From Phycomyces blakesleeanus NRRL 1555(-) (taxonomy: Eukaryota; Mucoromycota; Mucoromycetes; Mucorales; Phycomycetaceae), in the NCBI RefSeq assembly GCF_001638985.1, contig NW_017265136.1:926461-990460 (forward strand): 64,000 nt of DNA, given 5' to 3'. The first letter of the stretch is position 1. The number at the start of each line of letters is the position of its first letter. Shown here piece after piece: positions 22,248-33,358 of the stretch. Both the position numbers and the translations under genes were made by a program. A model generated the notes under the pieces. It was given only the letters and a program-made list of their open reading frames with translations. It was not told where the DNA came from and did not search any database.

Positions 22248-22387
22248 CTTCTACCAAAGTGAAAAAATAATATCCTTAACTTTCTGTTCATTGTTTGTCT
22301 ACTTTTACTTAAGAAACCACTTTCAAAATCATTAGAATAAGAATATATAATCTTTAAATATTAAGAAAAATAATTTTTATTGAAAGT

Positions 22388-23446
22388 TTAATATTTAGTA
22401 ACATCACTGCAAACTTTCTTCATATGGGCTATGCGAGTTGGCATAGACATGCAGTAGGCCTTGCATACTGCAACCTGTATTTTCTTCCATTCTTCAAGGA
22501 TAGCCTTGTCTAGTTCCTTAATAGTTCTTGGAGCTAGTACTCTTGCCCTTACCATCCGACCCAAATGAGCCCATAGGTTTTCAATAGGACCAAGATGTGA
22601 GCTATTCAGTAGCCATTCCATTATTGGTACATTATGGGTCTTTTTTCAGTTCTCAACAAGTTTTGACTTATGACAAGGAGTATTGTCTTCTTGATAAATA
22701 AACTCCCCGTCATGTCTTTCACTTAGGCGACCATAAAATGAGAGCAACTTTCTTTCCAAAAGGTTTATATAGCCAAATTGGTCAAGGCTATTAATAATCG
22801 TTTTTAGTAGGCCTACTCCTTCTGCCCACACACAGCCCCAAACCATCACTGAACCATCTCCAAACTGTACTCTAGGCATAATACAATCAGACTTGAACTT
22901 CTCCAGAGGAAAGCGCCAAATTCTAAGGTTTCCATCCTTTGGGAAAACCATAAAGCAAGACTCATCACTCCAAATCACACGATCCCATCTTTGATTGGTT
23001 TCTTTGCAACTTTTAGCAAACAACAATCGCTTCTTTTTATGTGTTCTGGATAGCCTTGGCTTAAACACAGGATGGCAAGACGTTCTGATTTTATGAATAG
23101 TTTTGCGGATGGTATTCTTGCAAATGTACTTGCTAATCATGAGTCTCATGGCGTTTGTGAGTTCTCCAAGTGTGGCATTACGATTTTTTTTTATTTCGTT
23201 TTTAAGCTAGCATAAATCTCTCTCACCCAAAATTGATGGACGTCCTTGGCATTTTTCTGTTAATGGCGTGCCATTCTGTTCCCATCTTTGAACTGTGCTA
23301 TGTATAGTTGTCATGGATATGCCTGTCTTCTCCCAAATGGCAGTCAATGAAATCTTATGGAGAGCACCACCAATAATATGTCCTTTTTCATAATCTGAAA
23401 GATCTTTTTGTTTCTTAGAAATACTTTTATTGATTTGCTGAGACAT
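22388..23446 (-). pseudogene. Tc1-like DD34E transposase with two stop codons
   Basis: One minus-strand frame of 353 codons runs from ATG (23446) to the terminal stop (22388), close to the usual 340 aa for Tc1 transposases. An N-terminal HTH (KTGISMTTIHSTVQRWEQNG) is followed by a GRPSIL AT-hook-like motif. The catalytic motifs are WSDESCF, EDNTPCH and, 34 residues on, GPIENLW (the usual NPIE has become GPIE). Two in-frame stops interrupt it: TAG at 23207-23209 and TGA after KLVEN, the latter likely a former Trp. No frameshift is seen. The left end of CACTA-2 starts 4 bp before its ATG, so its 5' inverted repeat has been cut off. Confidence 0.88.
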
Positions 23447-23522
23447 TATCACTGGAAAAATAAGGACAATTAACATATTGTCCAGGTAGTCGGATCATAG
23501 TGGATATGTCAGGATTTTTTTT

Positions 23523-23636
23523 CATCTCAGCAGTTTTTTTTCATCAAGTTGGGGGTGTAGTTTTGATGTATTCTATTGGCTTAAATAAAAATAAAATAAA
23601 AATAAAATAAAAAATACGTTTTGGTTTACTATAAAA
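23523..23636 (+). promoter_or_regulatory. Gene A promoter of CACTA-2
   Basis: CATCTCAGC at 23523-23531, inverted CCAAT box TTCTATTGGC (ATTGG 23575-23579) and TATAAAA at 23630-23636, 70 bp before the ATG at 23706; same order and spacing as the other complete copies. Confidence 0.6.
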
Positions 23637-23705
23637 CCGTATCAAATGAAATATTTGTAGCACTCTTGTTTCCTTTTTTATTTTATAATTCAAAATACAT
23701 ACACT

Positions 23706-26700
23706 ATGTTTCCTTCTATTCAAATGCACAACACTGATTGCCACTGCACCAGATGCAATAATAATGATCAAGGAGTTTCCCGAGTATCGAGATGTACTGC
23801 TCAGCATCATAATAAAAGAGCTAGATTTGAAGGTACTGAGATATTCAAGAGTTGTATAATTTATTCAGTGCTGTTATCTGTCTACCGAGTAATAATCGCT
23901 TTTATTTTTATTTTTTATTATTTTAAAAAACATAGCTGAAAAGAGAAGCATGGAAGTAGATACTGAAAGTAAGACATTTTTTATATGAAACGCAGAAGAA
24001 AAACTAATAATAAACTATTATATTCCATATTTGTAGTAATCCCGATGTATCAATCCGATTCTGTGGAAGCAATGGACGGTCAGGCCAACTCACCTATTTC
24101 GGATGCCGTCTCAACGTTTGACAATGACGTCTTTGTTGGTAATGACTACAATGGTGCTGAGTCTGACACGACCAATGACAATGACAGTGATGACAATGAC
24201 GAAGAAGACACTGCCAAGATTTATGTTGAAGAGTTTAACAATGAGGGTCAGTTTTAAATACATAAAAAAAAACTAAAAAAAATGTGTGTTAATTTTTTTT
24301 TTAAAAAAAAGACCCTTTTGCTGCTTCTGGTATGCCCGAGAATCCAGTGCACAGATTTATTGCTACTTTTACAGTACTGTTTGCATCTCGTTACGTGGTC
24401 AATAAGGGTTCTGTTGTCTTGATTGAGTTCATCAACGAGCTCTTGAAGATTTATGGACAAGATTTCCAACTTCCCGAAAGTCTGGCTGGGCTACATAAAA
24501 TGACTGGCTTTTCGTCTATCACCAAAGGCATCAAGCGATTTGTGTCATGTCCAAACTGCCATTGCATCTATGAAGAAAACATGTCTGTACCTCCCCATTG
24601 TGTTTTCACAAATGTTGGTGCACGCTCTCCTTGTGGTTGTAAGTTGATGAAAGAGTCAACTTCAGGTGCACTGGTATCAAAGCGAGCATACTTGTACCAG
24701 TCCCTCAAGCAAGCTTTGTCTGTTCTTTTCCTTCGTCCTGGTTTTGAAGAGCAAATCCGTCACTGGAACACGGAGCTTAAGATTGTCGATACTATGTGCG
24801 ACGTATATGATGGAGCAATGTGGAAAGAGCTGAAGGATGCAAGTGGTGTCTCGTTTGTTGCTTGTCCTCGCTCATTGATGTTGACACTCAACATAGACTG
24901 GTTCCAGCCGTTCAATGGAGTTAGTTACTCTTCTGGTGCAATTTACTTGGTTGTAAATAATCTGCCTCGAGAGGTACGGTTCAAGCCTGAGAACACAATT
25001 CTGGTTGGTTTGATGCCTGGTCCCAAGGAGCCAAGATGCGAGGAGATAAATAACTATCTCAAGCCCATGGTAGACGAGATGAAGCAGTTGTATGTTGGAA
25101 TGTGAGTCCCGACCTACGAGTGCCCTTCTGGTGCTAATGTCCGTGCTGCCTTGCTGATGGTTGCGTGTGACATCCCTGCTGCCAGGAAAACAAGTGGATT
25201 TACAGCCCACAATAGTACATGTGCGTGCTACAAGTGTACAACCCAGTTCCCCAGATTGCCCAACACAAATCAGGTGGACTTCAGTGGATTCGATTATTCG
25301 CTTTGGAATATTCGTAGCGGTGTAGAGAACAGGTTGCATGCTGAGGAGTGGAAGAGTGCGAGTACACCCTCAGAAAGGCACCAGCTGGAGGTCGAATATG
25401 GTGTTCGATGGTCGCAGTTGCAACGCCTTGGATACTTTGATCTAGTACGTGGAACGATCATTGATCCCATGCATAATTTATTCCTGGGGACGCCCAAGAG
25501 AATGATGGACCGGTGGGTCGATAAGAAAACGATTGGAGCCAAAGAGTTTGCTGCCATGGAAAAAATCGCAGAGACAATGGTTCTTCCGAGGGATTATACA
25601 AAGCTGACATCGAAGATTGGAAAAGGCTTTCCTTACATGAAAGCCGACGACTGGAAATCCTGGGTACTGGTGTATTCTCCTGTTCTGCTGCATGGTGTTC
25701 TACCATTTGAAATGTACAACAACTGGATGAATTTCGTCCGTGCATGCCGCTATCTTATCAAGCCAAGCATCACATTTGATGAAGTGAACAGCGCCCACAA
25801 CTATCTGGAAATGTTTTGCAAAAAGGCTACCAAACTCTACACTCCCACCATCCTCACCTGCAACATGCACCTGCACCTCCACCTTCACGAGACCATTCGT
25901 GATTTTGGACCCGTGTACGGTTACTGGCTCTTTGGGTTTGAGAGATACAATGGCCTGTTGAAGCATATAAAGACAAACGGAAAAGATAGTTTTGAGGCAA
26001 CATATATGAGAAGTTTTGTTCAAAACGCATTCAAGGGTGACTATGCCAATGCTGTTCTGAAAAGTTCTAGCCACGTCCCCTTTTTCAACATTCTCTCAAA
26101 GCTTTCTCCGAAATTCACACCTACCACCACAGTCATTACTCTCTCCTCCCGTCCATTCCGATTGCAATCATTCTTACTAGCATCGTCCAACCCACATCTT
26201 CCTCCAAAGGGTAACGAACCTCTCCCTCCTTCGACTTTTCCTCTTCAGCTAAAAAAATCATCACTGATGGATGAAACCGACTATGCCCATCTGCTTCAGC
26301 ACTACAAAACATCCTATGATCTTCCCGACCTTGTCAGTTACCAATATGCCACGCTCACAAACTCCTTTGTTGACAATGAAATCACAAAGTTGAAGTTCAT
26401 TGACTTACTTGGTCAACAGTACCGTGGTAAAAACGGTTCAGCTAGTTGTGGTTCTCTTGTCCACGTAATGTTTGTTGGTAGTGACGGTAGAAATACCCTA
26501 GCCTATGCTGGACAAATACAGTATCTCTTCACACACTCCTTTACACACCCTTCTAACAGCAATCTCCACCTGACTCGCATGGTTCATGATCATCAACATG
26601 TATTCGCATATATCAAGTGGTTTAATACTTCCTCTGATAGATTGCGTGAGGATGACGGTCTTGAGTTTTGTCTCCCCACCTTCTCCCCCGATAGTCGCCA

Positions 26701-26815
26701 TTGCATTGTACCTGTGCACCGCATCTTTTTAGAGATTGCTACAGCCAGGATTACTACAAGTAGAAATGTTAGTAAGATGTTAGTAATTGCTTTGCCAAAA
26801 AAGCTTTATGCTTAA
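23706..26815 (+). pseudogene. Tnp2-like transposase with one stop, gene A of CACTA-2
   Basis: Exons 23706-23832, 23936-23968, 24037-24246 and 24312-26815 join in phase 1 to 958 codons. The only lesion is TGA at 25103-25105, in the poorly conserved stretch between YVGM and VPTYECPSG; the same frame then continues to the normal end. Exon 1 has the CxCxxC cluster (CHCTRC), exon 3 is acidic, and exon 4 retains LTLNIDWFQPF, CDIPAARK with STCACYKC, IIDPMHNLFLGT and FERYNG. A single substitution or a sequencing error could account for the stop, so the copy may have been active very recently. Gene B converges 134 bp downstream. Confidence 0.88.
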
Positions 26816-26949
26816 AATAAAAAAAAACCCCCACTTGAATTTCCTTTTCTTATACAAAAAAAAACAGAACAAATTCCCTATATATATTGATAGTATTGTG
26901 TATGTAAAAAGTAATACGTAGATAAAAAGAGAGAAACATTTTTTTTTAT

Positions 26950-28133
26950 TTAGAGCCCGTCTCTAAGAGCCCACCGAGGAAAATTGGGGCTAATGTTATC
27001 CGGGACTGCTGAGTTGGACACACTAGTAGTGATCCTACGGATCCTTTGATTAGCACTTGACCCCATGGCCTGGACAGCATAAGTGTCAACAAGTGCAATG
27101 AAACGGTTGCACTGAAATACATTCGTTAATAATTCACTCAATATAATAATACACCAATACAAACGTATTACTCCAAATTAATCTACCTCATCGCTTCTCC
27201 AGCCTGGTTGTACAATATGAATGACATGTTTTATGCCATCCTCGTCCATTTCATCGGCAGACTCTCCATCTGACATTACTGCTTTTTGGAGAGTGTTGGC
27301 ACAGTCTCTGAGCATTACAAGATCAATTGCCTCCTTATTGTCTTTGTAGGCCAGTACACGGCGACACTCATTCTAGTAATAAGTTTTGTTAATTTGTTAT
27401 TTTTATTTTTAATTTTCAACTATAAACTATATATATTAGCATAATACTCACATCATCTGCACGGGCTGCTCTTCGTGTAAGAGCGTTTGTTTCTGCTATC
27501 TCATCATCAGACATTCTCTCACGACGGGTTCTACTAGTGAAGTTGGTGTGCAACCTCTTTCGGAGGTCACTCCGTCTCATACTAGAGGAACCAAACCTGC
27601 GCTCAAGGTTAGAAAGAAGTCTCTCGGCTATCTCCCTGTTGGGAGATTTGTTGAAAGCAACATTTGTATCCCATCTGGGCTTGAGGTTGTTGGCCAGGAT
27701 ATTTTCTGGCGTTCTCAAGCTAAGCTTGGGTTTCCACATAAGGTTGTGAATATGAGCCTGATAAATAAATCATGAGAAAATGAATTGATAAAATATTTTA
27801 TAATATGTTACTCACATAAACTGCATTAGATTCTTCACGGGTAGGCTCATGGTTAGAGATGACAACAGGTGCAGCAACAGTGAGTTCGGCTCTCACAGGA
27901 GCAGCAAGGGGAGTTCTGGCCAAACTATCTATGGCACTGATGGTGTTGGTGCTGGTGGTGGCAAGAACGCCAATTCTGCCATTCATGTTGGTCAGAGTTT
28001 GCTCAACATTGCCGATCTGTCCTTTTACGGTAGACATATCAGCTCTCACAGTAGAAAGTATTTCCATAAGCTGCTGATTGGTAATCTCAACAGGACGAAG
28101 GGCAATTGCGCATTCACGTCTTGTGTTAGTCAT
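26950..28133 (-). CDS. Unknown CACTA accessory protein, gene B of CACTA-2
   Basis: Exons 28133-27816 (318 nt), 27757-27452 (306), 27372-27187 (186) and 27111-26950 (162 with stop) join in phase 0 to 323 aa, all open. The N-terminal 60 residues look like a coiled coil (MEILSTVRADMSTVKGQIGN). Exon 2 has MWKPKL, KPRWDTNV and HTNFTSRTRR. Exon 3 has MSDGESADE and ends QPGWRSDE. Exon 4 starts CNRFIALVD and ends FPRWALRDGL. The ATG follows a CTGTAG acceptor, as in other copies, implying a 5'UTR intron. Function unknown. Confidence 0.85.
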
Positions 28134-28610
28134 TGTCTACAGAATATAATAAAATGAAAGGTTATAATGATTAGTTTCAGATTATATTATTATTATTGCT
28201 GTCATTCTACAATTAAATTTATGTAAATTTAATTAAAAATAAATCGTATCAAGTTTACATACTTGAATTGTTAGAACAAGTGTATTGATTTGGGAGTATA
28301 AGTGTAGTAAGTAGCAAGAGAGTAAGAGCAAGGGAAAGTGTATTATATGAAAGGTATGATTATTATATATATTCAAAATATATTTGATATACGAATCTCT
28401 ATTAATACTTCTTGTAATGACTGGGATGTAAATCGGTTTTCATATTGCTTTGGGACTTGATGAAATCATTTTAGTCTTTTGTTTTAAACACACTTTTTTC
28501 TTTTTTTTTTAAGATTTTTTTTTTTTACTTTTTTTATTCGTTTTTTGTTATTTCCCTCTTTTCTCTCTCTTTTCAATTCTTGTTATATTTGCAAATTTTT
28601 CTGGTAAGAT
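28134..28610. promoter_or_regulatory. Divergent promoter region between genes B and C (CACTA-2)
   Basis: It holds TACTTCTTGTAATGA and GGATGTAAATCGGTTTT (28395-28441), matching the block in CACTA-1, then T-rich DNA and CTCTTTTCTCTCTCTTTTC before a TTTCTG|GTAAGATT donor at about 28609. Confidence 0.4.
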
Positions 28611-28673
28611 TGTTTTTGGTTCAAAATACTTCTTTACAAAGAACAAAAGAATTAATTTTTTTGTCTGTCATAG

Positions 28674-29392
28674 GTATTCTATCTGTTTCTCTCTCTTCAC
28701 TCTTTACACTCGCAAGGTTTTATGGTAAGGCACTTTCTTTGTTTTAAAAGAAATATATACTTCTTTATGTATAACTAAAAAATAACAATATATTTTAATG
28801 TCATAGAAACTCACTCTTTGTCTCATTCTGATGCGCCATCTTCACAACAGTCATCCGGATTAGCCAGGGTTAGTAAATATACTTTATGCCATCATTCCAT
28901 ACAATCATTCTGACTTTTTTCTTTCTTTAATATAGGCCACATCGCCAAAAATACTCTCTACAATCAAACACGGATATTGACATGGTAATATTCTATTTTA
29001 TTTTAATCTATTTCTTTTTAATATTTATCTAACTGAATATAATTTCTATTATAGATGAACATCCCTCTTACGAACGTGCCATTCCTCAAGAACTTCCATC
29101 CCATGCTACCGTCATTGCCATGGTAAGCCTTTTATTTACTTCTATAAATACAATAATATTATTTATACTGTATATTAATGTATATTCTCTACTAGAGACG
29201 ATATTACCACTTTACAGATAATATCTTGGTCTGCAAAGAAATCCTTTGCCTTTGGTATGTAAATCAATTATTCTATCACGCAATTCACAAAAATTAATTC
29301 TTTCCTATCGTTTTATAGTCAAAGAAATCATAATCCCGTGCTTTACTGTAAATGTTTTATTTCTTTGTCCATTTGTACTGGGTACTTCCAAT
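28674..29392 (+). pseudogene. Small multi-exon gene C of CACTA-2, probably disabled
   Basis: Exons 28674-28724, 28807-28868 (62 nt), 28936-28984 (49), 29055-29122 (68), 29198-29254 (57) and 29319-29392 align exon by exon with gene C of CACTA-1 and CACTA-3. The shared frame reads SHSDAPSSQQSSGLAR, SPKILSTIKHGY and PQELPSHATVIAM. A TGA replaces the GAA codon at the end of the 49-nt exon, another stop lies in the 57-nt exon, and that exon is 1 nt short, so this copy is likely non-functional although its splice signals remain. Confidence 0.45.
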
Positions 29393-30144
29393 GTAAGTAT
29401 TAATTAGTCCATAAAATTTGCAGTATAAAACACGCACGCACTCCCATCACTAATGTTTTATCTATTCTCAAAGAGTACTGCTCTTACCCCTAAAAAAAGG
29501 TAACGAGCACCTCATTTTCTTCAGGTATTTGTTTTTTGTAGAAAATTTTTCATCCCAAATATAACAAGCTTGCCGAGCAAGAAGTAGCTGAGGATATAGA
29601 ATAGCTTTATTAGATTTGAAACCTAGAAACATTCTATTCTTTCCAATAAAAATAAAAGTGTAAACCATTACCAACCTAACAAGAACGGGAAACCAAATAA
29701 ATAAAGAACATATTACTGGTCCATAATTTTAAAGACGTGTTTTTATGCTGTTGATGATTGGAGGTTTTAAAGAACTGTCAGTATAGATGGTCAGTAAAGG
29801 TGGTCAGTAAAGGTGAGGTGTAGTACAGATAAACCATTGGAGCAATATACATGATGTAATCCGTCTTTGACCTTTCCTGTTCTGTGTCAAGAATACCGAG
29901 ATAAATCCGTAGTTTTAAATATTTTTATTTATTTATTAAGCATAACGAGTATATCAAAAGTGCTACCAAACCTTACTTGCGGAACCCCCCATCTACATAT
30001 ACTGTAGTGTTTGTAAGTCTCGCACATACAGTGCTAGATGACCTTAAAACCTAGTGGAAAAAAATATCAACTATGATATATCACGTTATTCCAGTACCGT
30101 TTGCCCATATATACACATCAGTATTTTTCTACTTTTTTCCAGTG
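29393..30144. other. 3' subterminal region of CACTA-2
   Basis: AT-rich, no gene recognised. It ends with the inverted terminal sequence CTTTTTTCCAGTG. Confidence 0.5.
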
Positions 30145-30994
30145 AGGGGGACATATCATTGTCTGATTCGCCTTCAGACATGACTGACTTTTGGATCAGT
30201 CCAGAGCAGTTTCAACCCATCTTGAGATCAATGTCAGCCTTGTAAGCATCATAAGCAAGGTGACGGCGAGTGTAGTTCTAAAGGGAAAAGACAATACAAT
30301 TAATATTCTAATTGTTATTATTTAGCATAAATTGAAAATATAGTTTACATCAGTTTCACGGCCAGATCTTCTTGAATTAGTATTCAAGGCTCGTTCTGTT
30401 TCCAGAAGTTCCCTTTGCTGGCAACGTCTACTACAGAAGTTTGTGTATATACACTTACGAAGGTCGCATATCCTCATATCAGTGCCAGCAAACTTCTTTT
30501 CCAAGTAATATAAGAGTTGTTTGACTAACTCTCTATTTGAAGAGCGATCAAAATGAACATCAACTGCCCACTTTGGTTTTATGGCGTTCGCTTGGATTTC
30601 TGCCTGGTCTCTTGATTTTAGCTTTGGGTTCCACATATAACCATGAATGTATCCCTATCATATTTCAATTAGCAACAAGATTGGCAAGTGTTTTTTGTAT
30701 CTTTATACTTACAAATACAGCATTAGTATCACCTGATTCAGTGGTGGGAAGGGCAGCAGAAGTGGATGCAACACTAGTGGGCACATGTGCAGGTGCTGGA
30801 AGGGCAGACAAGGCATCAATGTCATTGATGGCAGTTATGTTACCAGTGATGACTACATCAATTCTTGTACCCATCAGTGTGATCTTATCTTTTATGGCCT
30901 TCATCTCTTCTTTCATCGCATTCAAAGCTTGTAGCAACTGGACATCAGTACTATCAAGAGAAGGAGCAAGTCTGCGGTTGGAGGTAGGTATTAT
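30145..30994 (-). pseudogene. Truncated gene B of CACTA-4
   Basis: Exons 30994-30713 (282 nt), 30654-30349 (306 nt, the conserved size) and a partial exon 3 from 30277 are recognisable. They carry MWNPKLKSR, CIYTNFCSRR and MSEGESDNDMSP. The start codon equivalent reads ATA instead of ATG (position aligned with ACAATGACTA in CACTA-2), exon 3 has an in-frame TGA, and the sequence stops at 30145 where the right end of CACTA-2 begins, so the WRSDE motif and exon 4 are missing. Confidence 0.8.
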
Positions 30995-31501
30995 CTGTAA
31001 TACATCATAATATTTTCAATTGTTAATATTAGTTCTTTTTCTTTTTTATTCTCTTTTATAAGAGACAATCTATTTATTTTGTTATGTAAATTACAGTAAG
31101 TTTGCAACGTAGATTTTTTGAGATGATATAACCAAGAGTGAGTGAAATTGAATTGCAAGTAGAAATATTAAGTATTTATAGGCCGTAGTGATGCTTCAGG
31201 AACACTTCAAAGACAACTTCTTGAAACATTGAGATGCAAATCGGCCTTGATACATTTTTTGACCTCAATTAATCATCTTTTTTCAGTTTTTTTTGCTATT
31301 GTTTATTGGATAAGCTTTTTGGTATTTTGTTTCAAACGCGGAAAAAAAATTTATGTCTTTTTCTTTTTTCTTTTCTGCTCCTTTTCTCTTTTCCAACGTT
31401 TGTCATTATTATATTAGTGGCTTTTTTTTTTGGTAACATACTTCTTTATTAAATACTTTTAAAATAACCAATAAAAATTAATACATTCTTTTATTATCAT
31501 A

Positions 31502-32095
31502 ATAAATACTCATTTGCTCTCATTTAAATACATTCATTTCACAATCGCTGTCCAGATTAACAAAGGTCAATATTATATTTTGCGAAATTGACATCTATAA
31601 AAATCCTTCTGACTTGTTTTTTTTTATTACAGACTTGATCATCAAGAATAACTGCTATAAATGAATTTGGTTAAAAACATCAAGGTAGTGTATATATATA
31701 TTATTTTGACATATATCTTATTAAAATGAAGTCTTATTATAGATGAACACTGTTGATCCTGTCTTTGATTTCCCTTACATTATATAGCTGGAAATGACAT
31801 TACATGGTAAGAATCACTACTTTATTTTATATTTTAGTTATATTAAGATTATAATGTGTTAACATAAAATATTATTATTTTTCACTAGAGTTCTATCAAG
31901 TGTTTACAAAGACAATCTATCTCTGTTAATATATATTCTTGCTACTTGTATGTAAATTATTTATTGTTTTATTTAATTCACAAAAATTAATGTTTTTCGT
32001 TGTTTTTATAGTGAAAGATATCATAAGGAACGCCATGGATTATCAATATCAACATCTATTTTTTGCTCACTCTTTTCCAATATTTACAATAGAAG
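31502..32095 (+). pseudogene. Decayed gene C of CACTA-4
   Basis: Counterparts of the gene C exons are visible at about 31502-31564, 31633-31684, 31743-31806, near 31890-31950 and 32011-32091 (the last reads VKDIIRNAMDYQ). The acceptor of the first has lost its AG (CATAAT for CATAG), exon sizes have drifted and frames are broken. Confidence 0.45.
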
Positions 32096-32825
32096 TATAA
32101 AAGTGTATACAAAATGTAAAAGCATACTACATTAAATGTAGTACCCAGCACACATAGCTAATAATTTGTCTATGCTTCTTAAAGACTGTTGTATTTCAAC
32201 AAACAGTCTGCTTTCTTTTTATATTTTCAGATATTTCTTTTCTGTAGATAATTATTCTATTCAAACAGTATCAAGCAGACCAGTAGAAGCAATAACTGAC
32301 ATCCAATAAATCAATACTATAAGATTGTTATAGTTCTAGAAACATTTTGTTCTTTCCAAATAAATACTATTATAAACTTTTACCAATAAAACAATTTCTG
32401 AAATTAAAATAAAAACGATTAAACTATACTATGGTTCAGAATCCAAAGAATTGCTCAAGTATTGAATTTAATTAGATATAAAAGATAACAAAGAGGTGTA
32501 ATGTTGAACTATACTAATGTGTCAAGATCGAAAATTAATATATTATCCACCTTTAAAGCTCCATATAAAACATATAAAAATAAAACCTTGGTTTCAAAAA
32601 ACTCTTTTCAATATCCCAGGTCAGATCAACACACTAAAAGTGCTAAGGAACTATATCCCTGTCATTTTTATTTGACCCCACACATGTGTATAGCTGGTCG
32701 TGGCACATGGTGCTAAGACGAACTTGTTACATGGTGATATATATCTGGACTCAATGTTAAACCCCGTCTTGACACCTGAGTAACTACGCCTTTACACATA
32801 CGTATGTCAGATCATTTTTCCAGTG

Positions 32826-33176
32826 GATATAGCTGCTGATGTATACTTTTTCAAGAAATTGCTTTATCATTGTTGACTCAAATGCACCCTTCTGATCTGT
32901 CTCAAAGTTTTTAGCAAATTATTATAATGCTCAAAACGAAACAGCCAAAATGCATAAACAGTGCCAAAATCATTGATAAACTTACTAAAATGAAAATGCA
33001 AGTGCATGTTTGGAGTAATTGCTTGTTTTTTATAAAAAGTCTGACATTTGGTACAAAATTCTTGAAGATACTTGTGAGCTTCTGCAGTTTCTTTAACAGT
33101 TATAGACGGCTTAGTTATCAAATGACATGCTCTTACAAAAAGCATCCAATTAGCAAGGTGAATGGCAGGAATTACG
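32826..33176 (-). pseudogene. Tnp2-like transposase fragment, C-terminal half of CACTA-6 gene A
   Basis: Minus-strand fragment with VIPAIHLANWMLFV, KPSITVKETAEAHKYL, HLHFHFSKFINDFGTVYAFW and FEHYN (the catalytic Glu region), then a frameshift before the sequence homologous to KTNQKGGFESTMMKRF. It begins just after a 9-bp GGAATTACG and the left MULE end, and is cut on the other side by CACTA-4. The N-terminal half of the same gene lies at 46405-48463. Confidence 0.82.
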
Positions 33177-33358
33177 CATTGCCTTATTTTCTGCTGGTTC
33201 AAATTTGAAATTAACCTTTTGAGGCTTTTTTCTGTCAGAGGCTTTGTAAGTGGCTTTTTAAAAAAGTTAATTTTCTATTGCGAATTTTTTTATTCCTTCT
33301 CTTTTCCTTCTCTTCTCTTTCTCTTTATTTCGAATACAAATTAAACACTAATCTCAAC

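Larger units (their letters stand above)
23450..30144 (+). mobile_element. CACTA-2, complete-length CACTA transposon
   Basis: The left end CACTGGAAAAA and right end TTTTTTCCAGTG enclose genes A, B and C in the same order as CACTA-1 and CACTA-3; length about 6.7 kb. Flanks disagree: the left side abuts the start codon of a Tc1 transposase, the right side cuts exon 3 of another gene B (CACTA-4). With no shared 3-bp duplication, this copy is probably a recombinant of two elements or has lost flanking DNA by deletion. Confidence 0.8.
30145..32825 (+). mobile_element. CACTA-4, right part of a truncated CACTA element
   Basis: It retains part of gene B, the B-C intergenic block (AACTTCTTGAAACATTGAGATGCAAATCGG, split here as 31215-31230 and 31232-31246), a decayed gene C and the right terminus TTTTTCCAGTG at 32815-32825. 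Its left half including gene A is lost at the CACTA-2 junction. The right terminus abuts a Tnp2 coding fragment, so this element had inserted into gene A of CACTA-6. Confidence 0.75.

Noticed and set aside
25294..25557. Antisense frame over the hyperconserved gene A block, similar in two copies
   Set aside because: Its similarity follows from near-identity of the sense strand; CACTA-1 has a stop in the same antisense frame, so it is not conserved as a protein.
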